Below are positions 39,502-48,197 of a stretch of 48,197 nt of DNA, one piece after another. Location of the stretch: positions 1-48,197 of the forward strand of contig JAGOSL010000010.1 of the NCBI GenBank assembly GCA_018062345.1, given 5' to 3'. How positions within the stretch are numbered: position 1 is the stretch's first letter; the number at the start of each line of letters is the position of its first letter. The notes beneath the pieces were generated by a model. That model did no database searches. It was not told the DNA's origin and worked only from the letters and a program-made list of their open reading frames with translations. The position numbers and the translations under genes are program-made. The stretch comes from Pseudomonadota bacterium. Its GTDB lineage: Bacteria; Pseudomonadota; Alphaproteobacteria; Paracaedibacterales; CAITNM01.

Positions 39502-40745
39502 AACCAGCAGGACAGCTACAAAGTGTAATGGAACTTGTTGATGCTATTTTAACAAACCAGCAAAAGCCAGCTGATGTAATTATACAAAGCTATTTTCGTA
39601 ATCGTCGTTATATTGGAAGCTCTGATAGACGCTCAATTGGTGACCAGACCTACAGTGTTCTGAGATCCTATCAAGGTTTGCAAGCCGCTTTACCAGTAAG
39701 CTCGACACGCCTTTTAGTTTTTGCTCATCATATATTGGATAAAGGAGAAACTATTGGTGATATTCAGGAATTGTGTAGTGGGTATGGCCCTTCTCCGCTA
39801 TCAGATGACGAGCAAAATATTTTAGCCAATTTAAAACCTTATGATCCTTTTTCCTTGCCAAAATGGTTAGAAAAAAGAATGCCTGATAAGGAACTAATTA
39901 AAAGTTTGCATGAACAGGCTCCTTTTGATATTCGCGTGAACACTCTAAAAAACAATCGAGACATTGTGCTTAAATCTTTAAAATATGAGGGGTTTGATGT
40001 TGTTGAAACACCACTTAGTCCGGTTGGCATTCGATTTGGAGCAAGAACCCCATTAAATACCCATGAGTTTTGGGAAGATGGAACCCTTGAAGTGCAAGAC
40101 GAAGCATCGCAAATTGCGGGACTTTTATGTGACGCAAAGCCTGGGATGCAAGTTCTAGATTATTGTGCAGGAGCTGGTGGAAAATCACTTAATTTAGCAG
40201 CTTCGATGCAGAATAAGGGCAATATTATTTTAAGCGATATCCACCCTCACAGACTACAACGCGCAAAAGAACGCCTGCGTCGTGCTGGCGCTTCGAATTA
40301 TCAGCTAAAAGACATTAACAAAGAGAATAACTGGTTTAAAAGGCAACATAGCCGATTTGACCGAGTCCTTGTTGATGCCCCATGCACAGGAACAGGAACG
40401 TGGCGACGCAATCCCGATTTAAAAAATAGATTGGCTCCAACTGACCTTGAGGAATTGATAGAAGTACAGCAGAAAATTCTTGATCAAGCTCAGCTACATG
40501 TGAAGCCAAAAGGCAGACTGATTTATGTAACGTGCTCTGTGCTTGATGAAGAAAATAACAGACAGGTGGCTTGGTTTTTGAGTAAATACCCTGAGTTCCA
40601 ATCTGTCTCAGTTACTGACGTATGGAAAGAAACACTTGGTACTCTGTGTCCCTTTTCAACAGTAACCGCACAGTTTATGCCAAATATTCATAAGACAGAT
40701 GGATTTTTTATTAGTATTTTTGATAAAAAAGACAAGAAGATTTAG
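39498..40745 (+). CDS. rsmB: 16S rRNA (cytosine-967-C5)-methyltransferase RsmB
   Basis: 415 residues. SAM-binding 'VLDYCAGAGGKSLNLAASM', the first catalytic Cys in 'VDAPCTGTGTWRRNPDLK' and the second in 'IYVTCSVLDEENNRQV', all typical of RsmB/Nol1-type m5C methyltransferases. The N-terminal ~140 residues ('SVMELVDAIL', 'YSVLRSYQGL') stand for the NusB-like domain but look degenerate, as in other alphaproteobacteria. Start overlaps the cation exporter by 4 bp; the next gene begins immediately after the stop (TAG-ATG). Confidence 0.9.
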   Translation: MKPAGQLQSVMELVDAILTNQQKPADVIIQSYFRNRRYIGSSDRRSIGDQTYSVLRSYQGLQAALPVSSTRLLVFAHHILDKGETIGDIQELCSGYGPSPLSDDEQNILANLKPYDPFSLPKWLEKRMPDKELIKSLHEQAPFDIRVNTLKNNRDIVLKSLKYEGFDVVETPLSPVGIRFGARTPLNTHEFWEDGTLEVQDEASQIAGLLCDAKPGMQVLDYCAGAGGKSLNLAASMQNKGNIILSDIHPHRLQRAKERLRRAGASNYQLKDINKENNWFKRQHSRFDRVLVDAPCTGTGTWRRNPDLKNRLAPTDLEELIEVQQKILDQAQLHVKPKGRLIYVTCSVLDEENNRQVAWFLSKYPEFQSVSVTDVWKETLGTLCPFSTVTAQFMPNIHKTDGFFISIFDKKDKKI

Positions 40746-41375
40746 ATGAAGCTTTTTACATATTTTAGATCAACTGCTAGTTATAGGGTTCGTTTAGTAT
40801 TAGCGTATAAAAACATTTCGTTTGCGCCTTATTATGTAAATTTGCGTAATAATGAGCAAAATCAAGACTATTTAGAAACAAACCCTTTTGGGCTGGTGCC
40901 TGCTGTAAACTCAGAAAAGGGAGCTATTTCTCAGTCATTGGCAATTATTGAATATTTAGAAAAAGAATACCCAACCCCTGCCCTTTGGCTTGAAGATTCA
41001 TTTAAGCAAGCGCAGGCTATGAGTTTCGCTCAGGCCATCTGCTGTGATATTCATCCCCTTAATAACCTACGCGTTTTAAAATATTTAACCGATGTGCTTT
41101 GTATTTCTGAAGAACAGAAAAATGATTGGTACAAGCACTGGATTCATGAAGGTTTTAAACCATTAGAGAAGCAGCTCAACGGAACAGCTAAAGAGTTTTG
41201 TGTAGGTAATAAGCTTTCGGTTGCAGATATTTGCCTAATTCCCCAAGTATATAATGCTAACCGCTTTGGAATAAATTTAGCGCCCTTTCCTACAATTAAA
41301 CGTATTAACGATTACGTTTTGGCACAAAATTGGGCGAGAGTGGCAATACCTGAAGCGCAAGGCGATGCTATTTGA
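40746..41375 (+). CDS. Maleylacetoacetate isomerase-like glutathione S-transferase (zeta class)
   Basis: 209 residues, correct length. N-terminal thioredoxin-like domain starts 'LFTYFRSTASYRVRLVLAYKNI', where the zeta-class SSCR motif is replaced by STASYR; 'NPFGLVPAVNSEKGAISQSLAIIEYLEKEY' is the glutathione-site region, and the C-terminal helical domain has 'NKLSVADICLIPQVYNANRF'. Zeta GSTs isomerise maleylacetoacetate in tyrosine degradation; no other genes of that pathway are here, so another GST role is possible. It directly follows rsmB and overlaps the amidase gene by 8 bp in convergent orientation. Confidence 0.8.
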   Translation: MKLFTYFRSTASYRVRLVLAYKNISFAPYYVNLRNNEQNQDYLETNPFGLVPAVNSEKGAISQSLAIIEYLEKEYPTPALWLEDSFKQAQAMSFAQAICCDIHPLNNLRVLKYLTDVLCISEEQKNDWYKHWIHEGFKPLEKQLNGTAKEFCVGNKLSVADICLIPQVYNANRFGINLAPFPTIKRINDYVLAQNWARVAIPEAQGDAI

Positions 41376-41859
41376 TCTTTTCCCAAGGAAAAGCTGGGCC
41401 CGGGTCAATCTTCAGGTTGGGCGCCACGTGTTCATGACCGACAACCCTATCTAGGGTAATTGGATATTTAGCCATAAGCATATTTAGTAATTCTTTTAGA
41501 GATTTTATTTGCGCTTCAGGAAATTCAGGCCATGTTCCTGTAAGTGCATAGCCCGAAAAATAACCACCGTTTTGCAATTCAATTCCTATGGAAAAATCAT
41601 TGACATTATTTTTTCCATGTAAAGAACTAACACCTGCGTGCCAAGCACGTTTTTCGGTGTCAACTAGTTGATAAACACTTCCATCATCATCAATAACATA
41701 GTGGCAACTAACCCTTGACTCACGTTTTGGATCAGTCAAGATTTGTAGAGCTTCTTCTAGTGAAGCTACATCTGTGTAGTGCAGTACCACACAGTCGATT
41801 TCTGTATCCTTGGGCCTATCATTAAAATTGGGAGAAGGATAATTAATAATATTTAACAT
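41368..41859 (-). CDS. ampD: N-acetylmuramoyl-L-alanine amidase, AmpD-like
   Basis: 163 residues, one Amidase_2 (AmpD/PGRP) domain. Zn ligands and catalytic residues are visible: His in 'VVLHYTD', Glu in 'FSIGIELQNGG', His in 'VVGHEHVAPNLKIDPGPAFPW' and the Asp of DPGPAF. It starts almost at once with the domain and lacks a signal peptide, as cytoplasmic AmpD does; it cleaves anhydromuropeptides for murein recycling, thereby often controlling AmpC-type responses. A beta-lactamase-like gene is 27 kb away. Symbol by family only. Confidence 0.88.
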   Translation of the reverse strand: MLNIINYPSPNFNDRPKDTEIDCVVLHYTDVASLEEALQILTDPKRESRVSCHYVIDDDGSVYQLVDTEKRAWHAGVSSLHGKNNVNDFSIGIELQNGGYFSGYALTGTWPEFPEAQIKSLKELLNMLMAKYPITLDRVVGHEHVAPNLKIDPGPAFPWEKIK

Positions 41860-41928
41860 AAATTTTCTATTTTTCTTTTTCTCGCAGTTAAGGCAGAATG
41901 CCTACATATGTTTATTTAGAGGTATTTT

Positions 41929-42744
41929 ATGATTTTCGTCAAAGCCCTATGGTCATTAATTATAAATCTTGACCTGATCGTTATTGCGATTCTTATCCTT
42001 GGTTCATTGCGCAGCCTGTACAATAAAAGCTGTTCCTTGAAAAAACCTATGATGAGTTCTGCGGCAATTTTACTTATTTTTATGTTGGGTGATTTTCCTT
42101 TCAGTGGGCGCGATATTTTGAGAAGTCTTGAAGCAAAATTTCCAGTGCTTGAGATGCCACATGATACGTATGGTTTAGTTATCACTGGTGGAAGTTTGTG
42201 TTTGTTTGAAACAGACATAAAAGGAGGCGCAGTTTACCACAAAACGGCAGGTCGCTTATTTGAGGCTTTAAAAGTAGCACATGCTCATCCCCAAACAGAG
42301 ATTGTTTTTGCTGGTTCAAAACTAGAAAGCGCTGAATTTCTAAAATTAGCAACTTCTCTTGGAGTTTCTTCGAAAAGAATTCGCGTTGTCAGTGATGAGA
42401 AATTAAATTCCTTGGAAGCAGTTGCAGAAGAAGCCTCCAAAATGCTAGGGGACACCGCACATAAAAAATGGGTACTAATAACATCAGCCTTCTTAATGCC
42501 AAGAACATTGAGCATATTTCAGTCTAATCATTGTAAACTTATCCCGTTTCCGGTCGACTTTCATACAATTGGGCATGTGCATGATAAACACTCTGCCAAT
42601 TTTTTTAAAAGACTTTTAATGAGCTTTCAAGACCGCTTAGGTCTGGTTGCATGGAATATTGCCTGGCGTGAAATAGCAGGATTGTGTAACTTGTATTTTA
42701 GCAAAAAAACACAGACTTTATTTCCAAAAATTAATGCAACCTAA
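41929..42744 (+). CDS. YdcF/SanA-type DUF218 membrane protein
   Basis: 271 residues. Two N-terminal hydrophobic segments (about 5-25 and 40-60) anchor a DUF218 domain: 'YGLVITGGSLCLFE', 'TEIVFAGSK', 'SKRIRVVSDEKLNSLEAVAEEASKML', 'WVLITSAFLMPRTLSIFQ' and a C-terminal 'LVAWNIAWREIAGL'. Family members (ElyC, SanA) affect envelope integrity or polysaccharide assembly; the exact reaction is unknown. It starts 70 bp after the divergent ampD-like gene and overlaps the next gene by 11 bp. Confidence 0.8.
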   Translation: MIFVKALWSLIINLDLIVIAILILGSLRSLYNKSCSLKKPMMSSAAILLIFMLGDFPFSGRDILRSLEAKFPVLEMPHDTYGLVITGGSLCLFETDIKGGAVYHKTAGRLFEALKVAHAHPQTEIVFAGSKLESAEFLKLATSLGVSSKRIRVVSDEKLNSLEAVAEEASKMLGDTAHKKWVLITSAFLMPRTLSIFQSNHCKLIPFPVDFHTIGHVHDKHSANFFKRLLMSFQDRLGLVAWNIAWREIAGLCNLYFSKKTQTLFPKINAT

Positions 42745-43576
42745 GCACAAAAGTTTATTATGGATACTGGGGTGGTGCTTCACTTTTACTTGTGGGGTAA
42801 CTACCTCAAAGTTTTTAAGCGGATCTACAAGTAATTTCGTATTATTTTGTGTGCGATATTTTTTTGGGATGTCATTTTTCTTGCCAATTTTTTTGAAAAA
42901 ACTACCAGATATTGCAAAGGTTCAATCACCTGTTTGGTTGCATCTTGTTCGGGCTTTGTGTATTGGTGCATCCACGCTTATGACTTATCAAGGTTATCGA
43001 AATCTTCCCCTAGCTGTTGCCACAAGCGTTGGTTTTACAGGCCCTCTTTTAGCATCTTCTTTTGGCCTACTGTTTTTGAAGGAGAAAATCAGTCAGGCAA
43101 AAATTTTAGCTTTAGTTACTGGCTATATGGGAGTTTTGTTTATTGTGCAGCCACATGATACAAATTTAGACCTGTACTATGTATTCGTAGTTCTTGGCGC
43201 ATGCATCTTAGCCGGATCTGCTAATACGTTAGCTAGGAAATTAAGCTATAAAGATCCAGCATTCACCATTATGTTCACTAGTACAGCCACACTTGGATCA
43301 ATAGCATTGGTTGGCTTTCTTATAATGAATGAATCAGTAAATAATGCTGATCTTATATACCTATGCTTTGTAGGATTTTTTGGCTCACTTTCCCAGTTCG
43401 CCTATATTAAAGCTGTCAGTTTAGCAGAGGTAAGTTTTGTTGCGCCATTTGAATATACACGCTTACTACTAGCTGTTCCTATTGGTTATTTCATATTCGG
43501 TGAGGCAATAAATTTGGGGCAAGTATTTGGCATGTTGTTAATTGTTGGAGGATGTTTGTATCTTTCAAGAAAGTAA
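42734..43576 (+). CDS. EamA/DMT-family transporter
   Basis: 280 residues with ten hydrophobic segments arranged as two EamA repeats; 'ATSVGFTGPLLASSFGLLFLKEKISQAKILALVTGYMGVLFIV' closes the first, 'VSFVAPFEYTRLLLAVPIGYFIFGEAINLGQVFGMLLIVGG' the second. Members export amino acids or metabolites, or exchange cofactors such as SAM in intracellular bacteria; the substrate is not visible. The start lies inside the DUF218 gene, so translation is coupled. Its end overlaps the MHS-type gene by 12 bp convergently. Confidence 0.85.
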   Translation: MQPKHKSLLWILGWCFTFTCGVTTSKFLSGSTSNFVLFCVRYFFGMSFFLPIFLKKLPDIAKVQSPVWLHLVRALCIGASTLMTYQGYRNLPLAVATSVGFTGPLLASSFGLLFLKEKISQAKILALVTGYMGVLFIVQPHDTNLDLYYVFVVLGACILAGSANTLARKLSYKDPAFTIMFTSTATLGSIALVGFLIMNESVNNADLIYLCFVGFFGSLSQFAYIKAVSLAEVSFVAPFEYTRLLLAVPIGYFIFGEAINLGQVFGMLLIVGGCLYLSRK

Positions 43577-44824
43577 TACGTTCTGCTCTTCTAGTTTTTC
43601 AAAATAATTAAGGCTCCATATATACAGTGCACTTATAGGAATCATGATGCACCATAATCCAAAATGACCAAAAATCTCTGTTAAATAAACCAACCCAAAT
43701 GAAGTAACTATATAACCAATAGCTCGTGCAATAGCATAAGATGCAGTTGAAGAAGTTACTCTTTTCATTACAGGAATATATTTGAAGAAGGTCGGAGTGG
43801 CTGGTGTGAGATCATATGCAAATAGTATAAAAATAGATTGTAAAGACATAACACCATTAGGGGTGAGACTTTCACAATTCAGTATATATGGAATTAAAAA
43901 TATAGCTAAACATAGAAAGTAAAACTTCACTTTAAGTATTTTTAAAGAATTAAAATATTGACTTAAATAGCTTGCAATACAAACGTTTGCAAGTTGGAAT
44001 ATTGAAACAATCAAATTGTTCAATATGATCTGATCGGCACTAAAACCAAATTTATGTTTCAATAGTTGAGCACAGTATATATAAACAAAGAAAAACCAAA
44101 CTGCCCAAGGAAGTTGCATAAGTAAAAATTTTAAAACGGTTTGATAATTAATTTTTTCTATAAAATCGGCCCCTGCTTCTAATTTGCCCCTTTTTTGGCA
44201 AAAATCTGGTGTTTCTCTGAGTTTAACCCTTGCAATAGATCCCACTACTGCAATGCAAGACCCTATCCAAAAAACTGATCTCCATGGCATTTCAAAATTA
44301 GTGACAAAAACAGCTATACATAAAGCAAAAACCGCCCCAAATGCAGCAGCAACAGATACGAGCCCAACGGCAGGATATTTTACAGGCCCTTTTATTGTTT
44401 CTGTCAGATAAATTTCTGCACATATTCTTTCACCCATTGAGGAAAGCCCTTGCATTACTCTGCATATAGTAATAATCCAAGCAGCTCCGATGCCGATTTG
44501 AGCGTATGTAGGCGCGTTAGCCATAATAACGCAGCTTAGGGCCATCATCATAGTAGTAATCACTACTGTCGATTTTCTGCCAATATTATCACCTATCCAG
44601 CCAAAAATAAGAGCTCCGAAGGGGCGTAAAACCCAAGTCGAACAGAATGCGAATGCAGCCAATAATGCTGATGTATGAGGATCTGTTTTAGGAAAAAATA
44701 ATTCATTTAAGAATACAGCCATGTGTACGTAGAGCATTAAATCAAAATACTCAAGAAATGTACCAATTTGTAATAAGCCAATAGCTTCTTTTTGATGGCG
44801 ATTCAAGGATGAGAATATAGCCAT
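43565..44824 (-). CDS. MFS transporter, MHS (ProP-like) type
   Basis: 419 residues, 12 hydrophobic segments. The A-motif region 'GALIFGWIGDNIGRKSTVVITTMMMALSCVIMA' (GWIGDNIGRK) and N-terminal 'GTFLEYFDLMLYVHMAVFLNELFFP' are typical of metabolite:H+ symporters (ProP, citrate, shikimate types). 'VMQGLSSMGERICAEIYLTE' matches the family pattern 'GLSxGGExxxAxxYL' but with Gly replaced. In intracellular bacteria these import host solutes such as proline or betaine. Transcribed alone. Confidence 0.88.
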   Translation of the reverse strand: MAIFSSLNRHQKEAIGLLQIGTFLEYFDLMLYVHMAVFLNELFFPKTDPHTSALLAAFAFCSTWVLRPFGALIFGWIGDNIGRKSTVVITTMMMALSCVIMANAPTYAQIGIGAAWIITICRVMQGLSSMGERICAEIYLTETIKGPVKYPAVGLVSVAAAFGAVFALCIAVFVTNFEMPWRSVFWIGSCIAVVGSIARVKLRETPDFCQKRGKLEAGADFIEKINYQTVLKFLLMQLPWAVWFFFVYIYCAQLLKHKFGFSADQIILNNLIVSIFQLANVCIASYLSQYFNSLKILKVKFYFLCLAIFLIPYILNCESLTPNGVMSLQSIFILFAYDLTPATPTFFKYIPVMKRVTSSTASYAIARAIGYIVTSFGLVYLTEIFGHFGLWCIMIPISALYIWSLNYFEKLEEQNVLLS

Positions 44825-44922
44825 AATTACCCAATTTTAGGCACTATAGTTTCTTCTTTTACTCTTATTCTTGAAAAAATACTAGCGTGAAATTGTAACT
44901 TTAATTACGAGATGGAAAAAAC

Positions 44923-45216
44923 TTAATCTCCTTGAACTACAACTTCATCAGCGTGGGCAAAGTTCAATAATTGCCTGGATTTTTCCTCTAATAAATCAAT
45001 ATCTAAACTATCTGGTCGCAGTAAATATGCTTCTCTCTCTAAGCATTCTTTCTGTTGGGATAGAGAGCTTAATGTTGCTTCTTGTTCTTGAAGCTTTTTA
45101 TCTAGGCGAATCCAAGCTAGGACGCCACGATCACCTTGAAAGATGTGATAGGTAAAATAGGTCATCATCGCAACAATAACGACAGGAAAGAATATATTCC
45201 TAAGTCTTATATTCAT
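44923..45216 (-). CDS. ftsB: Septum-formation initiator FtsB/DivIC
   Basis: 97 residues: one N-terminal transmembrane helix (about 8-24) and a coiled coil ('LDKKLQEQEATLSSLSQQKECLEREAYLLR') ending in 'LDIDLLEEKSRQLLNFAHADEVVV', the DivIC/FtsB pattern. With FtsL and FtsQ it activates septal synthesis. It lies 14 bp after eno, the order found across alphaproteobacteria, where pdhA usually follows; here an MFS gene follows instead. Confidence 0.85.
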   Translation of the reverse strand: MNIRLRNIFFPVVIVAMMTYFTYHIFQGDRGVLAWIRLDKKLQEQEATLSSLSQQKECLEREAYLLRPDSLDIDLLEEKSRQLLNFAHADEVVVQGD

Positions 45217-45230
45217 AATCAGTGCTTTTC

Positions 45231-46490
<1,260 letters not shown>

Positions 46491-46587
46491 CTACTGAGAA
46501 TTAAATTTTTCATTAGTATGCCGGGTTTATAAGGCGTAGACAATCTTTGAAATGCAAACTAGTGATTTGCTAAAATTGAAATAAAAC

Positions 46588-46601
46588 AATAAAATTTTAT
46601 T
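46588..46601. promoter_or_regulatory. 14-bp palindrome between eno and the sulfotransferase gene
   Basis: AATAAAATTTTATT is a perfect palindrome in the middle of the divergent gap, overlapping a weak plus-strand -35 candidate region (TTGAAA at 46576-46581). In such AT-rich DNA it may arise by chance. Confidence 0.3.
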
Positions 46602-46668
46602 AATCGTAAACAGTATGTTAATAAAAGTAGATTCATAATTTAGTAGTAAATTTTTATTTTTTTAATTT

Positions 46669-48197
46669 ATGCTGATCAAAATTTTAGTTTGTCATGTTGC
46701 AGTATCTCTTTCTTTTGCCATTTACGCTAGTGAACTTTCCCTTAGCCAAACTTGCGAAGATGAGGGACATTTAGTTCAGCGAAATAGCCCTGCTGTAGAG
46801 AGAATTGATAGTACTGCTAATGAGTTATATTTAGGGCAAGATGCGGCTATTGAATCATTTGGCTTGCAGATTCGGTTAGGCGAAAAAGATGATATGATCT
46901 ACCCCAATTTATTATGGCATTACCGCATGGGCTGCAGAAATTTTGAAATCATTCACCAGGGTTTAAGTGAAAGCCAAGCTAAAAAAGTAAAGATGTTTCA
47001 CGAGCGGGTGAAAGATATTTGCTCGCTAAACACTATTTCTGTGCCGAAAGAATCGGAATTTATTTCAACGCTGCCGGAATCATTAAAGTGGATTCTAGCA
47101 ATAACTGACAGACAAATCTTATGTTTGCACAAACCGCTAGCAGAAATTCTAAGTGAGAATGACACTTTAAGTTTAAGCTTGCCATCATGCGAATATAGCG
47201 GATTTGATCCAGAAGCCCCAGTGAGTTTTTGGCCACAAACGGATGAACAATTGATTTACAGGACACCTATTGATTATGAGCAATCAATAACTTTGTTGAA
47301 TAGAGGAAATTCAGGAGACATTCGATCAAACAGTGCACATGTAGCAAATTTTGTAACAATGGAAGAAGCTGTGCCCTTAACTAGTGAGATGATGCAGGAT
47401 CAGTTGCCGTTTATGGAGGTTATTAAGAATTCTATCCAACACGCATGTTTGAGGGGAAAAAGTTATTGGGAGTCTTCTTTTATTCCAGCCGTTATTACTG
47501 AAAACTTAAAAGAACAACACTTAAGCGAATTTATTGGTCAATTTGGTCATAATGAAAATATCCATTTTGGCAATGGATACATTTATGTGGGAGTTCCAAA
47601 ATGTGGCTGGTCTACAATGCTAAGAGCGTTAGGATCACTTGAAGCAAATAGAGTAATAGCCTTTGAAGCTTATAGAGGGCTTTCTAGAATTTTTGAAGAA
47701 GTCCCAGAACGCTACCAACTTCTATGTGGAAAATCTTACATTATTACGTGTGTTCGAAATCCATTTGATAGGATTTTATCTGGTTTTTTAGATAAGATAC
47801 TTTTTCGAAAGGAAGATGATTATAGGCAAATTTTTGGTTTTGATCCGAATCAAGAAATTCACTTCGTTGATTTCTTGAAAAAATTAAAAGAATTACCACA
47901 AAAGGAAATTGAAGTGCATTTTAGGCCACAATATTGCTTAACAATGCTTCCTGCTATCACTTTCGCTAAAATTGTACATTTAGAGAATTTCAACCAGGAA
48001 TTCCAAGAAGTAATGAATGACTTAGGTATTCCAGGAGAACCAAATGATTATAAAGCCGCAGGACATGCAACTCATGCAGCAGCAAAGCTTTCAGAATATT
48101 ATACTTCTGAATGCGTTTCGCTTCTTCAAGAGATATACGATGAAGATTTTAAAATATTGGGCTATAGTAATACCCCACATTTCACCATAAAATCATA
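46669..48197 (+). CDS. Exported glycosyltransferase-like/sulfotransferase fusion, 3' end outside window
   Basis: 509 codons with no stop before the window end. Residues 1-20 form a signal peptide with an IYA-type cleavage site. Residues 65-95 ('GLQIRLGEKDD', 'YPNLLWHYRMGCRNFEII') resemble the NEADxI...HHYxxGFxxFxIxDN start of GT2-like (Glyco_tranf_2_4) domains but lack the DxD-type acidic residues, so this half is probably degenerate. Residues 305-509 are a PAPS sulfotransferase domain: 5'-phosphosulfate loop 'VGVPKCGWSTML' (307-318) and 3'-phosphate motif 'CVRNPFDRILSGFL' (361-374), then 'IVHLENFNQEF'. Seen in nothing else here. Inference: an exported enzyme acting on host or surface glycans. 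The start codon has no clear ribosome site. Confidence 0.75.
   Translation, partial: MLIKILVCHVAVSLSFAIYASELSLSQTCEDEGHLVQRNSPAVERIDSTANELYLGQDAAIESFGLQIRLGEKDDMIYPNLLWHYRMGCRNFEIIHQGLSESQAKKVKMFHERVKDICSLNTISVPKESEFISTLPESLKWILAITDRQILCLHKPLAEILSENDTLSLSLPSCEYSGFDPEAPVSFWPQTDEQLIYRTPIDYEQSITLLNRGNSGDIRSNSAHVANFVTMEEAVPLTSEMMQDQLPFMEVIKNSIQHACLRGKSYWESSFIPAVITENLKEQHLSEFIGQFGHNENIHFGNGYIYVGVPKCGWSTMLRALGSLEANRVIAFEAYRGLSRIFEEVPERYQLLCGKSYIITCVRNPFDRILSGFLDKILFRKEDDYRQIFGFDPNQEIHFVDFLKKLKELPQKEIEVHFRPQYCLTMLPAITFAKIVHLENFNQEFQEVMNDLGIPGEPNDYKAAGHATHAAAKLSEYYTSECVSLLQEIYDEDFKILGYSNTPHFTIKS

Overview
The window looks like a piece of a compact, AT-rich alphaproteobacterial chromosome, most likely from a host-associated lineage such as Holosporales or a relative. 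Several genes are alphaproteobacterial hallmarks: a ChpT-type histidine phosphotransferase, a DUF1013/TrcR-type cell-cycle regulator, a DUF3576 lipoprotein, a FliL-FliM-DUF6468-MotE flagellar block, a lipA-coq10 pair and an eno-ftsB pair. Genome compaction shows in tightly packed operons, many 1-20 bp overlaps (including convergent genes that share their 3' ends) and frequent GTG/TTG starts. The lineage is inferred from protein families; no rRNA gene is present to confirm it.

Region 1 (1-2950) is accessory. It holds the 3' end of a polymorphic-toxin (CDI/hemagglutinin-like) gene with a candidate immunity gene, a second orphan cassette with the same constant segment but a different toxin tip and its own candidate immunity gene, and a truncated third copy of the constant segment that stops 74 bp before tRNA-Ser(GGA).

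Region 2 (2965-7323) holds a secreted two-domain protein, a membrane-anchored methyltransferase, an acetyltransferase, the lipoprotein-export ATPase LolD and a large exported protein of unknown function. Region 3 (7320-9948) is a minus-strand flagellar operon (fliL, fliM, DUF6468, motE). Region 4 (10065-15263) carries an Lrp-type regulator with a clear promoter/operator, a heparinase II/III-like protein, a class C beta-lactamase-like serine hydrolase, an acidic-tailed membrane protein and a TlpA-like thioredoxin.

Region 5 (15244-22588, minus strand) has a nucleotide-sugar dehydrogenase and epimerase for surface-polysaccharide precursors, ruvX, trhO, the DUF1013 regulator, an MFS transporter, chpT and a CCA-adding enzyme. 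Region 6 (22694-27993, plus strand) is housekeeping: mlaA, phosphofructokinase, NAD kinase, a DUF3576 lipoprotein, lipA, coq10 and a GNAT acetyltransferase. Region 7 (27990-29943, minus strand) has a UmuD/LexA-type peptidase, dnaJ and a 54-codon gene that overlaps the dnaJ stop. Region 8 (30087-37222) has leuS, lptE, a structured GC-richer spacer, lolC/E, an outer-membrane barrel and an N-terminally short RNase R.

Region 9 (37243-48197) has transporters, a CDF cation exporter, rsmB, a maleylacetoacetate isomerase-like GST, an AmpD-like amidase, a YdcF-like protein, an EamA transporter, an MHS-type MFS transporter, ftsB and enolase. It ends in an incomplete gene that joins a signal peptide and a degenerate glycosyltransferase-like region to a sulfotransferase domain. 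Envelope biogenesis and maintenance recurs throughout: LolD and LolC/E for lipoproteins, MlaA for phospholipid asymmetry, LptE for LPS, AmpD for murein recycling. The most novel items are the swapped toxin cassettes, the exported sulfotransferase fusion, the dnaJ-coupled small gene, the shortened RNase R and the structured lptE-lolC spacer.
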